From Bacillus licheniformis DSM 13 = ATCC 14580 (GTDB lineage Bacteria > Bacillota > Bacilli > Bacillales > Bacillaceae), in the NCBI RefSeq assembly GCF_000011645.1, contig NC_006270.3:3370501-3434500 (forward strand): a stretch of 64,000 bases of DNA, written 5' to 3'. The notes beneath the pieces are model-generated. The model did no database searches and had not been told where the DNA came from. It was given only the letters and a program-made list of their open reading frames with translations. A program made the translations under genes and the position numbers. Each line of letters begins with the position of its first letter. Position 1 is the stretch's first letter. This document shows, one piece after another, positions 25,338 through 32,950 of the stretch.

Positions 25338-26738
25338 ATGAAAAAGTTCAAAATCATCGCGGCAACCGGCTGTCCAACAGGGATTGCCCATACATTTATG
25401 GCTGAAGAGGCCTTAAAACAGGCTGCCGCCAAACTGGGTGTGGAAATCAAAGTCGAAACACACGGGCAAATCGGCGTTCAAAACGAACTATCGCCAGAGG
25501 ACATTAAACAAGCCGACGGGGTCATTGTCGCGGCAGACAAAGATGTAGGCGCAGAGCGTTTTGCAGGCAAACGTGTCCTTGACGTCCCGGTTGCGCGGGG
25601 CATCCGGGATGCGGAATCTTTAATTCGGACGCTGATGAACGGCGAAGCGCCGATTTACCGCGGACAAACTGCGGCAAAAACAGAGGATGAACCAAAAACA
25701 GGCGAATCCGCTTCCATCGGCCGTAAAATATATAAACATTTGATGAACGGGGTTTCCCACATGCTCCCATTTGTCGTCGGCGGAGGGGTTTTGATTGCAC
25801 TTTCCTTTTTATTCGGCATCCATTCAGCGGATCCTGAACATCCAAGCTACAACGCTTTTGCCGAATTGCTGAATAAAACGGGCGCATTCGGATTCCAGCT
25901 GATGGTTCCGATTTTATCCGCCTATATCGCCGATTCAATGGCAAAACGCCCCGGCCTGATTGTCGGTTTTATCGGCGGCATGATCGCCAGCACGGGCGGA
26001 GCGGGTTTTCTGGGCGGCATCGTATCCGGTTTTTTGGCGGGACTGATCATTTACGGCCTCTCGCATGCACTTAAAAAAATGCCTCAGTCACTTGAAGGAC
26101 TAAAAGCAATTTTTCTTTATCCGGTTATCGGCATTTTTCTGATCGGTGCGGTCATGTTTTTCCTCGTCGAACCGATGACGGCCATTAATGAGGGGATGAA
26201 GGGCTTTTTAGCCGACTTTCAAGGGGCGAACCCAATCATTCTCGGCTTGATCATCGGCTGTATGAGCGCATTTGACATGGGCGGCCCGGTCAATAAAGCC
26301 GCTTATGTCACCGGTACTGCTCTTCTCGCTGAAGGGAACCAATATTTCATGGCAGGCGTCTCCGCCGCGTGCATCACACCGCCGCTCGTTATTGCGTTTG
26401 CCACATTGCTTTTCCGCAAATATTTCAGCCAGCAGGACCGAAATGCAGGACTTGTCAATTTTATTCTCGGCGCCACTCATATTACTGAAGGCGCTATCCC
26501 GTTCGCCGCAAAGAAACCAATCCCTGTCATTCCGATTTTGATGATCGGCTCTTCGGTTTCGGCAATATTAACATATTCATTCGCAGTTCAAGTACCTGCC
26601 CCGCACGGCGGATTCCTTGTACTTCCCGTTGTAACAGGAGCCTTTCAATGGGTGCTGTCGATTATCATCGGATCGCTTATCGGTGCCTTCTTATACGGCT
26701 TTTACCAAAAACGGACATATGAAAAAGAGAAAGGCTGA
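25338..26738 (+). CDS. PTS fructose-family EIIBC component
   Basis: 466 residues. The N-terminal IIB domain has the phosphorylated Cys in ATGCPTGIAHTFMAEEALKQ. After a linker near residue 110, a IIC channel of about ten helices follows, with MNGVSHMLPFVVGGGVLIALSF and the GGPVNKAAYV and ITEGAIPFAAK motifs. It imports and phosphorylates a ketohexose, taking phosphate from the separate IIA encoded next. The ATG at 25338 is right for the family IIB start and follows AAAGGGGG. Confidence 0.92.
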   Translation: MKKFKIIAATGCPTGIAHTFMAEEALKQAAAKLGVEIKVETHGQIGVQNELSPEDIKQADGVIVAADKDVGAERFAGKRVLDVPVARGIRDAESLIRTLMNGEAPIYRGQTAAKTEDEPKTGESASIGRKIYKHLMNGVSHMLPFVVGGGVLIALSFLFGIHSADPEHPSYNAFAELLNKTGAFGFQLMVPILSAYIADSMAKRPGLIVGFIGGMIASTGGAGFLGGIVSGFLAGLIIYGLSHALKKMPQSLEGLKAIFLYPVIGIFLIGAVMFFLVEPMTAINEGMKGFLADFQGANPIILGLIIGCMSAFDMGGPVNKAAYVTGTALLAEGNQYFMAGVSAACITPPLVIAFATLLFRKYFSQQDRNAGLVNFILGATHITEGAIPFAAKKPIPVIPILMIGSSVSAILTYSFAVQVPAPHGGFLVLPVVTGAFQWVLSIIIGSLIGAFLYGFYQKRTYEKEKG

Positions 26739-26744
26739 TCAAAC

Positions 26745-27203
26745 ATGAAAACAGCAGCTTTAATCAAAAAAGAGCACATCTATCTACAAGAAACGCTATC
26801 TTCCCAAGCGGAAGCTTTTGACCGGCTGGCTCAGATCGCATATGAATCAGGAGCAGCCAAAACAAAACAAGCGGTCATTGACGGATTGGCGCAAAGAGAG
26901 GCTGAAAGCACGACCGGCTTTATCGACGGCTTCGCCATTCCCCATGCAAAACTGAAGGACATCACAGAAGCAACTGTCATCATCATTCAAAACAAGGCAG
27001 GAATCGAATGGAACGCGCTTGATCAGACGCCTGTCACGTTCATCATTGCATTATTGATACCCGATGCCGAGGCAGGCAGCACACATCTCAATCTATTATC
27101 ATCGGTGTCTCGCATGCTTGTTCACGAAGATGCGAGGCAGCAGCTGCTTGAAGCCTCGAGTCCTGACGACATTCTGAGCACCTTCTCAAGCTATTTATCT
27201 TAA
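26745..27203 (+). CDS. PTS fructose-family EIIA component
   Basis: 152 residues of the PtsN/fructose IIA fold. The phosphorylated His is in FIDGFAIPHAKLKDI. It takes phosphate from HPr and passes it to the IIB cysteine of the preceding protein. The ATG follows a weak site (AAAGGCTGATCAAAC) six bases after the IIBC stop, so it is co-transcribed and probably coupled. Confidence 0.92.
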   Translation: MKTAALIKKEHIYLQETLSSQAEAFDRLAQIAYESGAAKTKQAVIDGLAQREAESTTGFIDGFAIPHAKLKDITEATVIIIQNKAGIEWNALDQTPVTFIIALLIPDAEAGSTHLNLLSSVSRMLVHEDARQQLLEASSPDDILSTFSSYLS

Positions 27204-27228
27204 CTTTGATCAGAAAGAAGGAATCGAT

Positions 27229-28080
27229 ATGCTGACAAATACGAAAAAAATGCTGCTGGACGCACAGGCAAACGGCTATGCGGTGCCGGCCTTTAACATT
27301 CATAACCTTGAAACCGTGCAGGCCGTGACAGAAGCGGCTGAAGCCTTAAGGTCCCCCGTGATTCTTGCGGCTACTCCAGGAACCTTCAGCTATGCAGGGC
27401 GCGACTATATTCAAGCCATTGCAGAAACGGCCGCGGCGCGCTGCTCGATCCCGGTCGCCCTCCATCTAGATCATCATGAAGAAATTGATGATATTCGCGA
27501 GTCTTTATCATTGGGGACGAAATCTGTCATGATTGATGCTTCGCACCATCCATTTGCCGAGAATACCGCAATTACGGCGAGTGTCGTTCAATATGCCCGG
27601 CAAAAAGATGCCACTGTAGAAGCCGAGCTTGGAAGGCTCGGCGGACAGGAAGACGATTTGATCGTGGATGAAGCCGACGCTTATTATACCGATCCGGATG
27701 CAGCAAAAGAGTTCGTCGAGAAAACCGGAATCGATTCGCTGGCGGTGGCAATCGGTACAGCCCACGGTCTTTACTCAAAAGAGCCCAATATCGATTTTGA
27801 GAGGCTGGCCGCGATTCAAAAACGGGTTTCAGTCCCGCTCGTCCTGCACGGCGCCTCAGGAATTTCAGAGCAAGATGTTAGAAAGTGCATCAAGCTAGGC
27901 TGTGCAAAAGTAAATATCGCGACTGAATTAAAAATTCCTTTTTCAGATAAACTGCGCCGATATTTGCATGAACACGCCGATGCAAGCGATCCAAGAAAAT
28001 ATATGGCCCCCGCCAAAGAAGCCATGAAAAAAATCGTCCAAGAAAAGATTTTGATGTGCATGAGCAATGACAGATACTAA
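27229..28080 (+). CDS. Class II ketose-1,6-bisphosphate aldolase (GatY/FbaA type)
   Basis: 283 residues. Zinc ligands are visible in VALHLDHHEE, AIGTAHGLYSKEPN and LVLHGASGIS, with the phosphate-binding VNIATELK near the C-terminus. Length and the AVPAFNIHNLETVQA start match tagatose-bisphosphate aldolases (GatY, KbaY, AgaY) as well as short class II fructose aldolases. It cleaves the bisphosphate to DHAP and glyceraldehyde-3-phosphate and is the last gene of the operon. Substrate choice is inferred from context. Confidence 0.88.
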   Translation: MLTNTKKMLLDAQANGYAVPAFNIHNLETVQAVTEAAEALRSPVILAATPGTFSYAGRDYIQAIAETAAARCSIPVALHLDHHEEIDDIRESLSLGTKSVMIDASHHPFAENTAITASVVQYARQKDATVEAELGRLGGQEDDLIVDEADAYYTDPDAAKEFVEKTGIDSLAVAIGTAHGLYSKEPNIDFERLAAIQKRVSVPLVLHGASGISEQDVRKCIKLGCAKVNIATELKIPFSDKLRRYLHEHADASDPRKYMAPAKEAMKKIVQEKILMCMSNDRY

Positions 28081-28082
28081 TA

Positions 28083-28118
28083 CAAAAAGCCGGATGTTCT
28101 TTAACATCCGGCTTTCTC
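28083..28118 (+). terminator. Bidirectional terminator
   Basis: AAAGCCGGATGTT and AACATCCGGCTTT form a perfect stem with a short loop and T run between the aldolase and the convergent copA-linked small gene. Confidence 0.9.
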
Positions 28119-28124
28119 AGCAAT

Positions 28125-28274
28125 TCATTTGACATGCTCTTCTAAAGCATGACCGTCATGGGGCTTTTCATCGGGTATCGGTTCCCGACCGGCCAATATG
28201 CTGTATACAAGCATGACAATTCCTACATAAACAACCGCTGAAACCGTCCAAACGAGCACTGTCTTATCCTTCAA
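28125..28274 (-). CDS. Small single-pass membrane peptide with His-rich tail, coupled to copA (49 residues)
   Basis: The TTG start at 28274 overlaps the copA stop (TTGA), and GGAGGAAT lies inside the last copA codons, so translation is coupled. The product has a short basic N-terminus, one helix (VLVWTVSAVVYVGIVMLVYSI) and an acidic tail, PDEKPHDGHALEEHVK, with three His and several acids that could bind metal. Its layout recalls the small partners that follow CopA/CcoI-type ATPases, such as CcoS, but the sequence is not CcoS-like. It is probably missed by standard gene callers. Confidence 0.65.
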   Translation of the reverse strand: MKDKTVLVWTVSAVVYVGIVMLVYSILAGREPIPDEKPHDGHALEEHVK

Positions 28275-30706
28275 GACGGATTCCTCCAATCAAGCTTCAC
28301 CTTTTGCAGCCTGAGTGCATTCAGAACGACTGAGACCGAACTGAACGCCATCGCGGCACCTGCGATCCACGGAGCCAAAAGCCCGACAGCCGCGAACGGA
28401 ATGCCGATGCTGTTGTAGGCAAACGCCCAGAAAAGATTTTGTTTAATGTTTTTGATGGTCAATCTGCTCATGAGGATCGCATCGGCGATGCTGTTTAAAT
28501 CGCCGCGGATCAAGGTGACGTCGGCGGCTTCCATGGCGACGTCAGTCCCTGTTCCGATCGCCATACCTGTATCGGCCGCCGCCAATGCCGGCGCATCGTT
28601 GATGCCGTCGCCGACCATCGCGACTTTTTTGCCTTTTGCCTGGATTTTCTTCACCTCATCCGCTTTTCCTTCCGGCAGAACTTCGGCGATGACGTGGTGA
28701 ATGCCGGCTTCAGCAGCAATCGCTTCTGCCGTCCGCCGATTGTCCCCGGTGATCATGACGACTTCCAGCCCCATATCATGCAGCCTTTTCACCGCTGCCT
28801 TCGACGTGTCTTTAATCGTATCGGCGACGGCGATCAGCCCGGCAAACCGACCGTCGACGGCGGCAAGCATCGCCGTCTTTCCTTGTGTTTCGAGCTCTTC
28901 CATTTCGCCGTTCGCATCTTGAATGTCAATATCACGGTTTTCCATCAGACGTCTTGTACCGATCAAAATCCGCTTTTCATTGACTGCGGCTTCGATACCA
29001 TAGCCGGGTATCGCTTCAAAGCTGTCTGCTGAGGCGGGTTCTATCCCTTTCTCTTTGATGCCTTCGACAATGGCTTCAGCAAGCGGGTGTTCAGAGCTTT
29101 TTTCTGCAGCACCGATAAGCTTGAGAAACGATGTTTCATCGATCCATGGTTCAGGGCGCACATCTGTCAGCTGAGGCTTCCCATTTGTGACCGTCCCCGT
29201 CTTGTCAAGCACGATCGTCTCCAAGCGGTGAGCCGTCTCCAAATGTTCGCCGCCTTTGAATAAGATTCCGAATTCAGCCGCGCGGCCAGATCCGGCCATG
29301 ATCGATGTCGGCGTTGCCAAGCCGAGCGCACACGGACATGCGATCACAAGCACCGCAATCAGCTTCTCCAGCGCCGTGCCGAATTCGCCGGGGCTGACCG
29401 CCAAATACCAGATGAAAAATGTGATGGCCGCGATCGCCACGACAATCGGCACAAAAACCCCGGAAATCCGGTCTGCGAGCCGTTGAATCGGCGCCTTTGA
29501 ACCTTGCGCCTCTTCCACAACTTTTATAATCTGCGCCAGCGCAGTATCTTTGCCTACTTTTTCTGCTCTGACTTTTAAAAATCCATTTTTATTGATTGTA
29601 GCGCCGATAACCGGATCTCCAACCGTTTTGTCAACAGGGATGCTTTCACCGGTGATCATCGATTCATCCAGCGCTGAACGACCTTCGACAATCTCCCCGT
29701 CTGCCGGTACTTTTTCACCGGGCTTCACATACATGATGTCGCCTGCCAAAACGTTTTCAATCGGCACGGTCATCTCTTCGCCGTTCCTGACGACGGTCGC
29801 TGTCTTTGCCTGCAGCCCCATCAGCTTTTTGATCGCTTCGGATGAACGCCCTTTCGCTTTCGCTTCAAACAGCTTTCCTAAAATGATCAAAGTTAAGAGG
29901 ATGGCGCTTGTTTCATAGTAAAGGCCGTCCGGATGCCGGTTTGTACCGAGGCTTTCAATGCTTAAATACAAGCTGTAGAAATAGGCGGCAGACGTGCCGA
30001 GAGCGACCAGCACATCCATGTTGGCACTTTTGTTCCGCAGCGCTTTATAAGCCCCAGTGTAAAACTGCTTCCCGACGATAAACTGAACCGGTGTGGCCAA
30101 CGCGAACTGAACCCAGGGATCCATGAACATCCCCGGCAGCCATATAAATGACGTGAATTTGAAATGGCTGACCATTGCCCAGAGCAGCGGAAAAGACAAA
30201 ATGGCTGAAAAAATAAATTTGCCGGTTTGACGCTGAATATCTTTTTCTCTTTGTTCCGCCCGACCGTCCGCAGTTCGGTCTTTTTTCAGCTCGAGCTTGT
30301 AGCCGAGCTTTTCAACGGCTTCGATCATCTCCTCCGGCGAAACCGCGCCAGCATGATAGTCGACTGTCGCAGTCTCAATGGCAAAGTTGACGGCGGCGCT
30401 TTTGACGCCAGACAGCTTGTTGAGGCGCTTTTCAACCCGGTTGGCGCAAGCCGCACACGTCATGCCGGAAACCGCAAATTCGGCTTTTTCCGCAGGAACT
30501 TGATAGCCGAGCGATTCGACTTTCTCAGCCAGCTGTCCGACTTCGATTTGCCCCGGATCATAAACGATTTTTGATTTTTCCAGCGCCAAGTTCACATTTG
30601 CGTCCTGAACGCCGTCAAGCCTTTTCAACCCTTTCTCGATCCGCGCCGCACAGGCGGCGCAGGTCATGCCAGAGATTTGGAGGGTGGCTTCTTTTTGTCC
30701 GTCCAT
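28271..30706 (-). CDS. copA: Copper(I)-exporting P1B-type ATPase CopA
   Basis: 811 residues from the ATG at 30706. Two N-terminal metal domains have GMTCAACAARIEKG and GMTCAACANRVEKR. TGES (ITGESIP), the Cu-selective VIACPCALGLATPTSIM helix, DKTGTVTNG, SSEHPLAEAI and GDGINDAPALAAADTGMAIG follow. CPC with two CAAC domains and the YNSIGIP segment in the seventh helix identify a Cu+ exporter. AAGGAG lies eight bases before the ATG at 30706; the upstream GTG at 30715 overlaps that site. It follows copZ and has its own CsoR-like site. Confidence 0.96.
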   Translation of the reverse strand: MDGQKEATLQISGMTCAACAARIEKGLKRLDGVQDANVNLALEKSKIVYDPGQIEVGQLAEKVESLGYQVPAEKAEFAVSGMTCAACANRVEKRLNKLSGVKSAAVNFAIETATVDYHAGAVSPEEMIEAVEKLGYKLELKKDRTADGRAEQREKDIQRQTGKFIFSAILSFPLLWAMVSHFKFTSFIWLPGMFMDPWVQFALATPVQFIVGKQFYTGAYKALRNKSANMDVLVALGTSAAYFYSLYLSIESLGTNRHPDGLYYETSAILLTLIILGKLFEAKAKGRSSEAIKKLMGLQAKTATVVRNGEEMTVPIENVLAGDIMYVKPGEKVPADGEIVEGRSALDESMITGESIPVDKTVGDPVIGATINKNGFLKVRAEKVGKDTALAQIIKVVEEAQGSKAPIQRLADRISGVFVPIVVAIAAITFFIWYLAVSPGEFGTALEKLIAVLVIACPCALGLATPTSIMAGSGRAAEFGILFKGGEHLETAHRLETIVLDKTGTVTNGKPQLTDVRPEPWIDETSFLKLIGAAEKSSEHPLAEAIVEGIKEKGIEPASADSFEAIPGYGIEAAVNEKRILIGTRRLMENRDIDIQDANGEMEELETQGKTAMLAAVDGRFAGLIAVADTIKDTSKAAVKRLHDMGLEVVMITGDNRRTAEAIAAEAGIHHVIAEVLPEGKADEVKKIQAKGKKVAMVGDGINDAPALAAADTGMAIGTGTDVAMEAADVTLIRGDLNSIADAILMSRLTIKNIKQNLFWAFAYNSIGIPFAAVGLLAPWIAGAAMAFSSVSVVLNALRLQKVKLDWRNPS

Positions 30707-30719
30707 ATCCTTCACTCCT

Positions 30720-30741
30720 TATATACCCCTTGTAGGTATAC
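30720..30741 (-). promoter_or_regulatory. CsoR-like site between copZ and copA
   Basis: Read on the minus strand, TATACCTACAAGGGGTATA fits the CsoR operator pattern TACC-N5-GGGGTA. It lies immediately between the copZ stop and the copA ribosome site. No promoter fits between it and the copA start, so it could act as a roadblock or mark a promoter inside the end of copZ. Confidence 0.55.
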
Positions 30742-30742
30742 A

Positions 30743-30952
30743 TCAGCCTGCAACATCATACCCCTGGTCTTCGATCGTATCGATGATCTCCTTCAGCGAG
30801 ACTTTGCCTGAATCAAACGATACTTCGACTTTGCCCTCGTTTAAATTCACTTTGACAGACTCCACTCCGCCAAGCTTTCCGACGTTTCCTTCTACTGCCT
30901 GAACACAGTGGTTGCAAGACATGCCTTCGACTTTCAGTGTTTTTTGTTCCAT
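30743..30952 (-). CDS. copZ: Copper chaperone CopZ
   Basis: 69 residues, exactly the size of the family. The copper loop is GMSCNHCVQAVEGN, and the ferredoxin-like fold ends with IIDTIEDQGYDV. It carries Cu(I) to CopA in the cytosol. It is the first gene of the copZ-copA transcript, behind a CsoR operator-promoter, with an AGGAGG ribosome site. Confidence 0.97.
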   Translation of the reverse strand: MEQKTLKVEGMSCNHCVQAVEGNVGKLGGVESVKVNLNEGKVEVSFDSGKVSLKEIIDTIEDQGYDVAG

Positions 30953-30992
30953 ATTGAAAACCTCCTGTGGTTTGATGATATTGATCGGTTTT

Positions 30993-31022
30993 ATATTACC
31001 ATACCCCTGTAGGGTATTTCAA
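30993..31022 (-). promoter_or_regulatory. copZ-copA promoter with embedded CsoR operator
   Basis: On the minus strand a TTGAAA -35 (31022-31017), an 18-base spacer and a TAATAT -10 (30998-30993) form a vegetative promoter. The spacer is filled by TACCCTACAGGGGTATGG, the CsoR operator. Bound apo-CsoR would block the polymerase and Cu(I) would release it. Confidence 0.8.
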
Positions 31023-31046
31023 GAAAACGATTTTCTCTTTTTTCGT

Positions 31047-31349
31047 TCATGATTTTGAAAACCGTTTAAACACATCAAGCAGTTCCTCGATGGCTTCTTC
31101 TCCCTCACCGCTTTTAATCGCGTTTGCGACGCAATGGTGGGTATGATCCTCAAGCAGGCTGAAAGCAACCTTTTGCATCGCGGCTTGCACAGCTGAGATT
31201 TGAACGAGAATATCGACGCAGTAGCGGTCATTTTCAATCATCTTTTGAATGCCTCTGACCTGTCCTTCAATCCGCTTTAAGCGGTTTGTGATTTGTTCTT
31301 TTCCTTTAGAGCTTTTGGGATTTAACGCGTGTTCATGATGATCTGCCAT
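31047..31349 (-). CDS. csoR: Copper-sensing repressor CsoR
   Basis: 100 residues, all-helical DUF156 family. The Cu(I) ligands are visible as Cys in DRYCVDILVQISAVQAAM and His-Cys in EDHTHHCVANAI, and the N-terminal NRLKRIEGQVRGIQKMIEN is the family signature. It represses copZ-copA until copper binds. It lies upstream of copZ on the same strand, in the B. subtilis order. The start at 31349 follows an AGAGAGG ribosome site. Confidence 0.95.
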   Translation of the reverse strand: MADHHEHALNPKSSKGKEQITNRLKRIEGQVRGIQKMIENDRYCVDILVQISAVQAAMQKVAFSLLEDHTHHCVANAIKSGEGEEAIEELLDVFKRFSKS

Positions 31350-31424
31350 CGGAACACCTCTCTTTCCTTTATATTTTGTCCAAGATCCCCATTGGTACCA
31401 TTATAAAATGCGAAGCGGAACATG

Positions 31425-31470
31425 TCTAAAAAAAGAGACAACCCCGAACTGCTGCGGGGTCATCCCTGCA
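31425..31470 (-). terminator. Terminator of the DJ-1/PfpI gene
   Basis: On the minus strand ACCCCGCAGCAGTTCGGGGT folds into a hairpin followed by TGTCTCTTTTTTTA, just after the gene stop at 31473. Confidence 0.75.
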
Positions 31471-31472
31471 TA

Positions 31473-32024
31473 TTATTTGTTTAACGCTTTAAAAAATTCT
31501 CTCATAAACTCCGGCAGATTGGACCAGTCATGACCTGAGACCAGGTTGGCGTCCACATGAAGCTTCTCCTCGACATAAGTCGCGCCCGCGGCTTCGACTT
31601 CCGGTTTGCAGGCGATGTAAGCCGTCAGCTCCCGGCCTTTCAGATGTTCTCTCAGGCTTGTGAAAATCAGGCTCGCATGACAAATCGCGCCGACCGGTTT
31701 ATTTTCCTCAAAGAAATGAGCAACGATTTTCAGCAGGGAATCGTACATCCGGATAAATTCCGGTGCGCGTCCGCCAGGAATGATGATGCCGTCGTATTCG
31801 GACGGGTCAATCTCATCAAATGAAGCATGCGCGTCAATTAAATAGCCCGGCTTTTCGGTGTATGTATCCCAATCCAGGAAGTCATGAACAACCGTATGAA
31901 TCTTTTTCTTTTTCGGTGCGGCAATCGTCGTTTCATAGCCCTCTTCAAGACAGCGGTAATAAGGGTAATACACTTCCAGCGCTTCAACTGCATCGCCCGT
32001 TACGATTAAAATCTTTTTCGCCAT
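31473..32024 (-). CDS. DJ-1/PfpI-family protein
   Basis: 183 residues from the ATG at 32024, nine bases after AAAGGAG. The nucleophile elbow is PVGAICHASLIF with the reactive Cys, and DGIIIPGGRAPEF is the family strand-loop. Related proteins act as glyoxalase III/deglycase-type or chaperone-like stress proteins; some are intracellular proteases only in name. Its activity here is not determined. It is transcribed alone. Confidence 0.85.
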   Translation of the reverse strand: MAKKILIVTGDAVEALEVYYPYYRCLEEGYETTIAAPKKKKIHTVVHDFLDWDTYTEKPGYLIDAHASFDEIDPSEYDGIIIPGGRAPEFIRMYDSLLKIVAHFFEENKPVGAICHASLIFTSLREHLKGRELTAYIACKPEVEAAGATYVEEKLHVDANLVSGHDWSNLPEFMREFFKALNK

Positions 32025-32109
32025 CAAAAACATCTCCTTTCCTTTTTTACTCTTCTATTTTATCCCATTTGCGCCTGTTTTTAAAATCAAGTGCTTGAGA
32101 AGTTTTGTT

Positions 32110-32871
32110 TCAGCCGACGATCGTGATGTTCTCTGTTATGTCTTTCAAGCGGGCAAGATTTGCTTTGTCAATTCCTGAATCTGTGATGACCCTGTATCGG
32201 TCATGAAGGCGGTCGATTTGCGAGAAAGCACGGGTTCCGAATTTGCTGCTGTCCGCCATCAAAATCGTTTCGTCCGCAATTTCGATCATTCGTTTTTTCA
32301 ACAGCGCCTGCATTTCGTTTGAATCGCTCAAGCCGCTCGCAGGGTCGACGCCTTTGCAAGACAGAAATGTTTTGTTGACGTGATACATGTCAAGGGAGCG
32401 CTCAGCCAAAGGGCCGACATATGACATCGATTGCGGCAGCAGCATCCCGCCGGTTGAAATGACCGTCACCTTTTCTTTTTTGCTGAGTTCAATCGCGACT
32501 CTGACTGAATTCGTAATGACGGTCAGCGGGATGTTTTCAAGCGCTTTTGCCATGTACCATGCCGTCGTGCTTGCATCAAGAATAATCCGTTCCCCGCTTT
32601 TCACATGCTTGACGGCTTCAAATGCAATCATCTTTTTTTCGTTTACGTTTGTAATTTCGCGCTCGCGAAAATGCACCTCTCTTTCTTCAGTCTGCACGCT
32701 GACTGCGCCGCCATGGCTTCTTTTCAGCTTATTTTCCTTCTCAAGCTTTTCCAAATCGCGCCTGATCGTTTCTTCCGTGACGGAAAAAAGCTCGCTCAGT
32801 TCTGTGACGCGTACGCTCGAGCGCAGATTGACAAGCTCGACGATTTTTTGGTGTCTTTCAGCTACAAGCAT
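32110..32871 (-). CDS. rhaR: DeoR-family repressor of rhamnose catabolism
   Basis: 253 residues. The N-terminal DeoR helix-turn-helix is visible: VRVTELSELFSVTEETIRRDLEKLEKENKLKRSHGGA. The C-terminal domain includes the sugar-phosphate-sensing GERIILDASTTAWYMAKAL and ADSSKFGTRAFSQI. It lies just downstream of rhaB on the same strand and resembles B. subtilis YulB (RhaR), which is released by rhamnulose-1-phosphate. An 80-base gap after rhaB includes its ribosome site. Confidence 0.85.
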   Translation of the reverse strand: MLVAERHQKIVELVNLRSSVRVTELSELFSVTEETIRRDLEKLEKENKLKRSHGGAVSVQTEEREVHFREREITNVNEKKMIAFEAVKHVKSGERIILDASTTAWYMAKALENIPLTVITNSVRVAIELSKKEKVTVISTGGMLLPQSMSYVGPLAERSLDMYHVNKTFLSCKGVDPASGLSDSNEMQALLKKRMIEIADETILMADSSKFGTRAFSQIDRLHDRYRVITDSGIDKANLARLKDITENITIVG

Positions 32872-32950
32872 CCGTTTACTTCCTTCCTTTTTTGGTAAAA
32901 GTCACTGTTACATTCATGATAGCGCATCGGCTCCGATACAGGAAAGGTTT

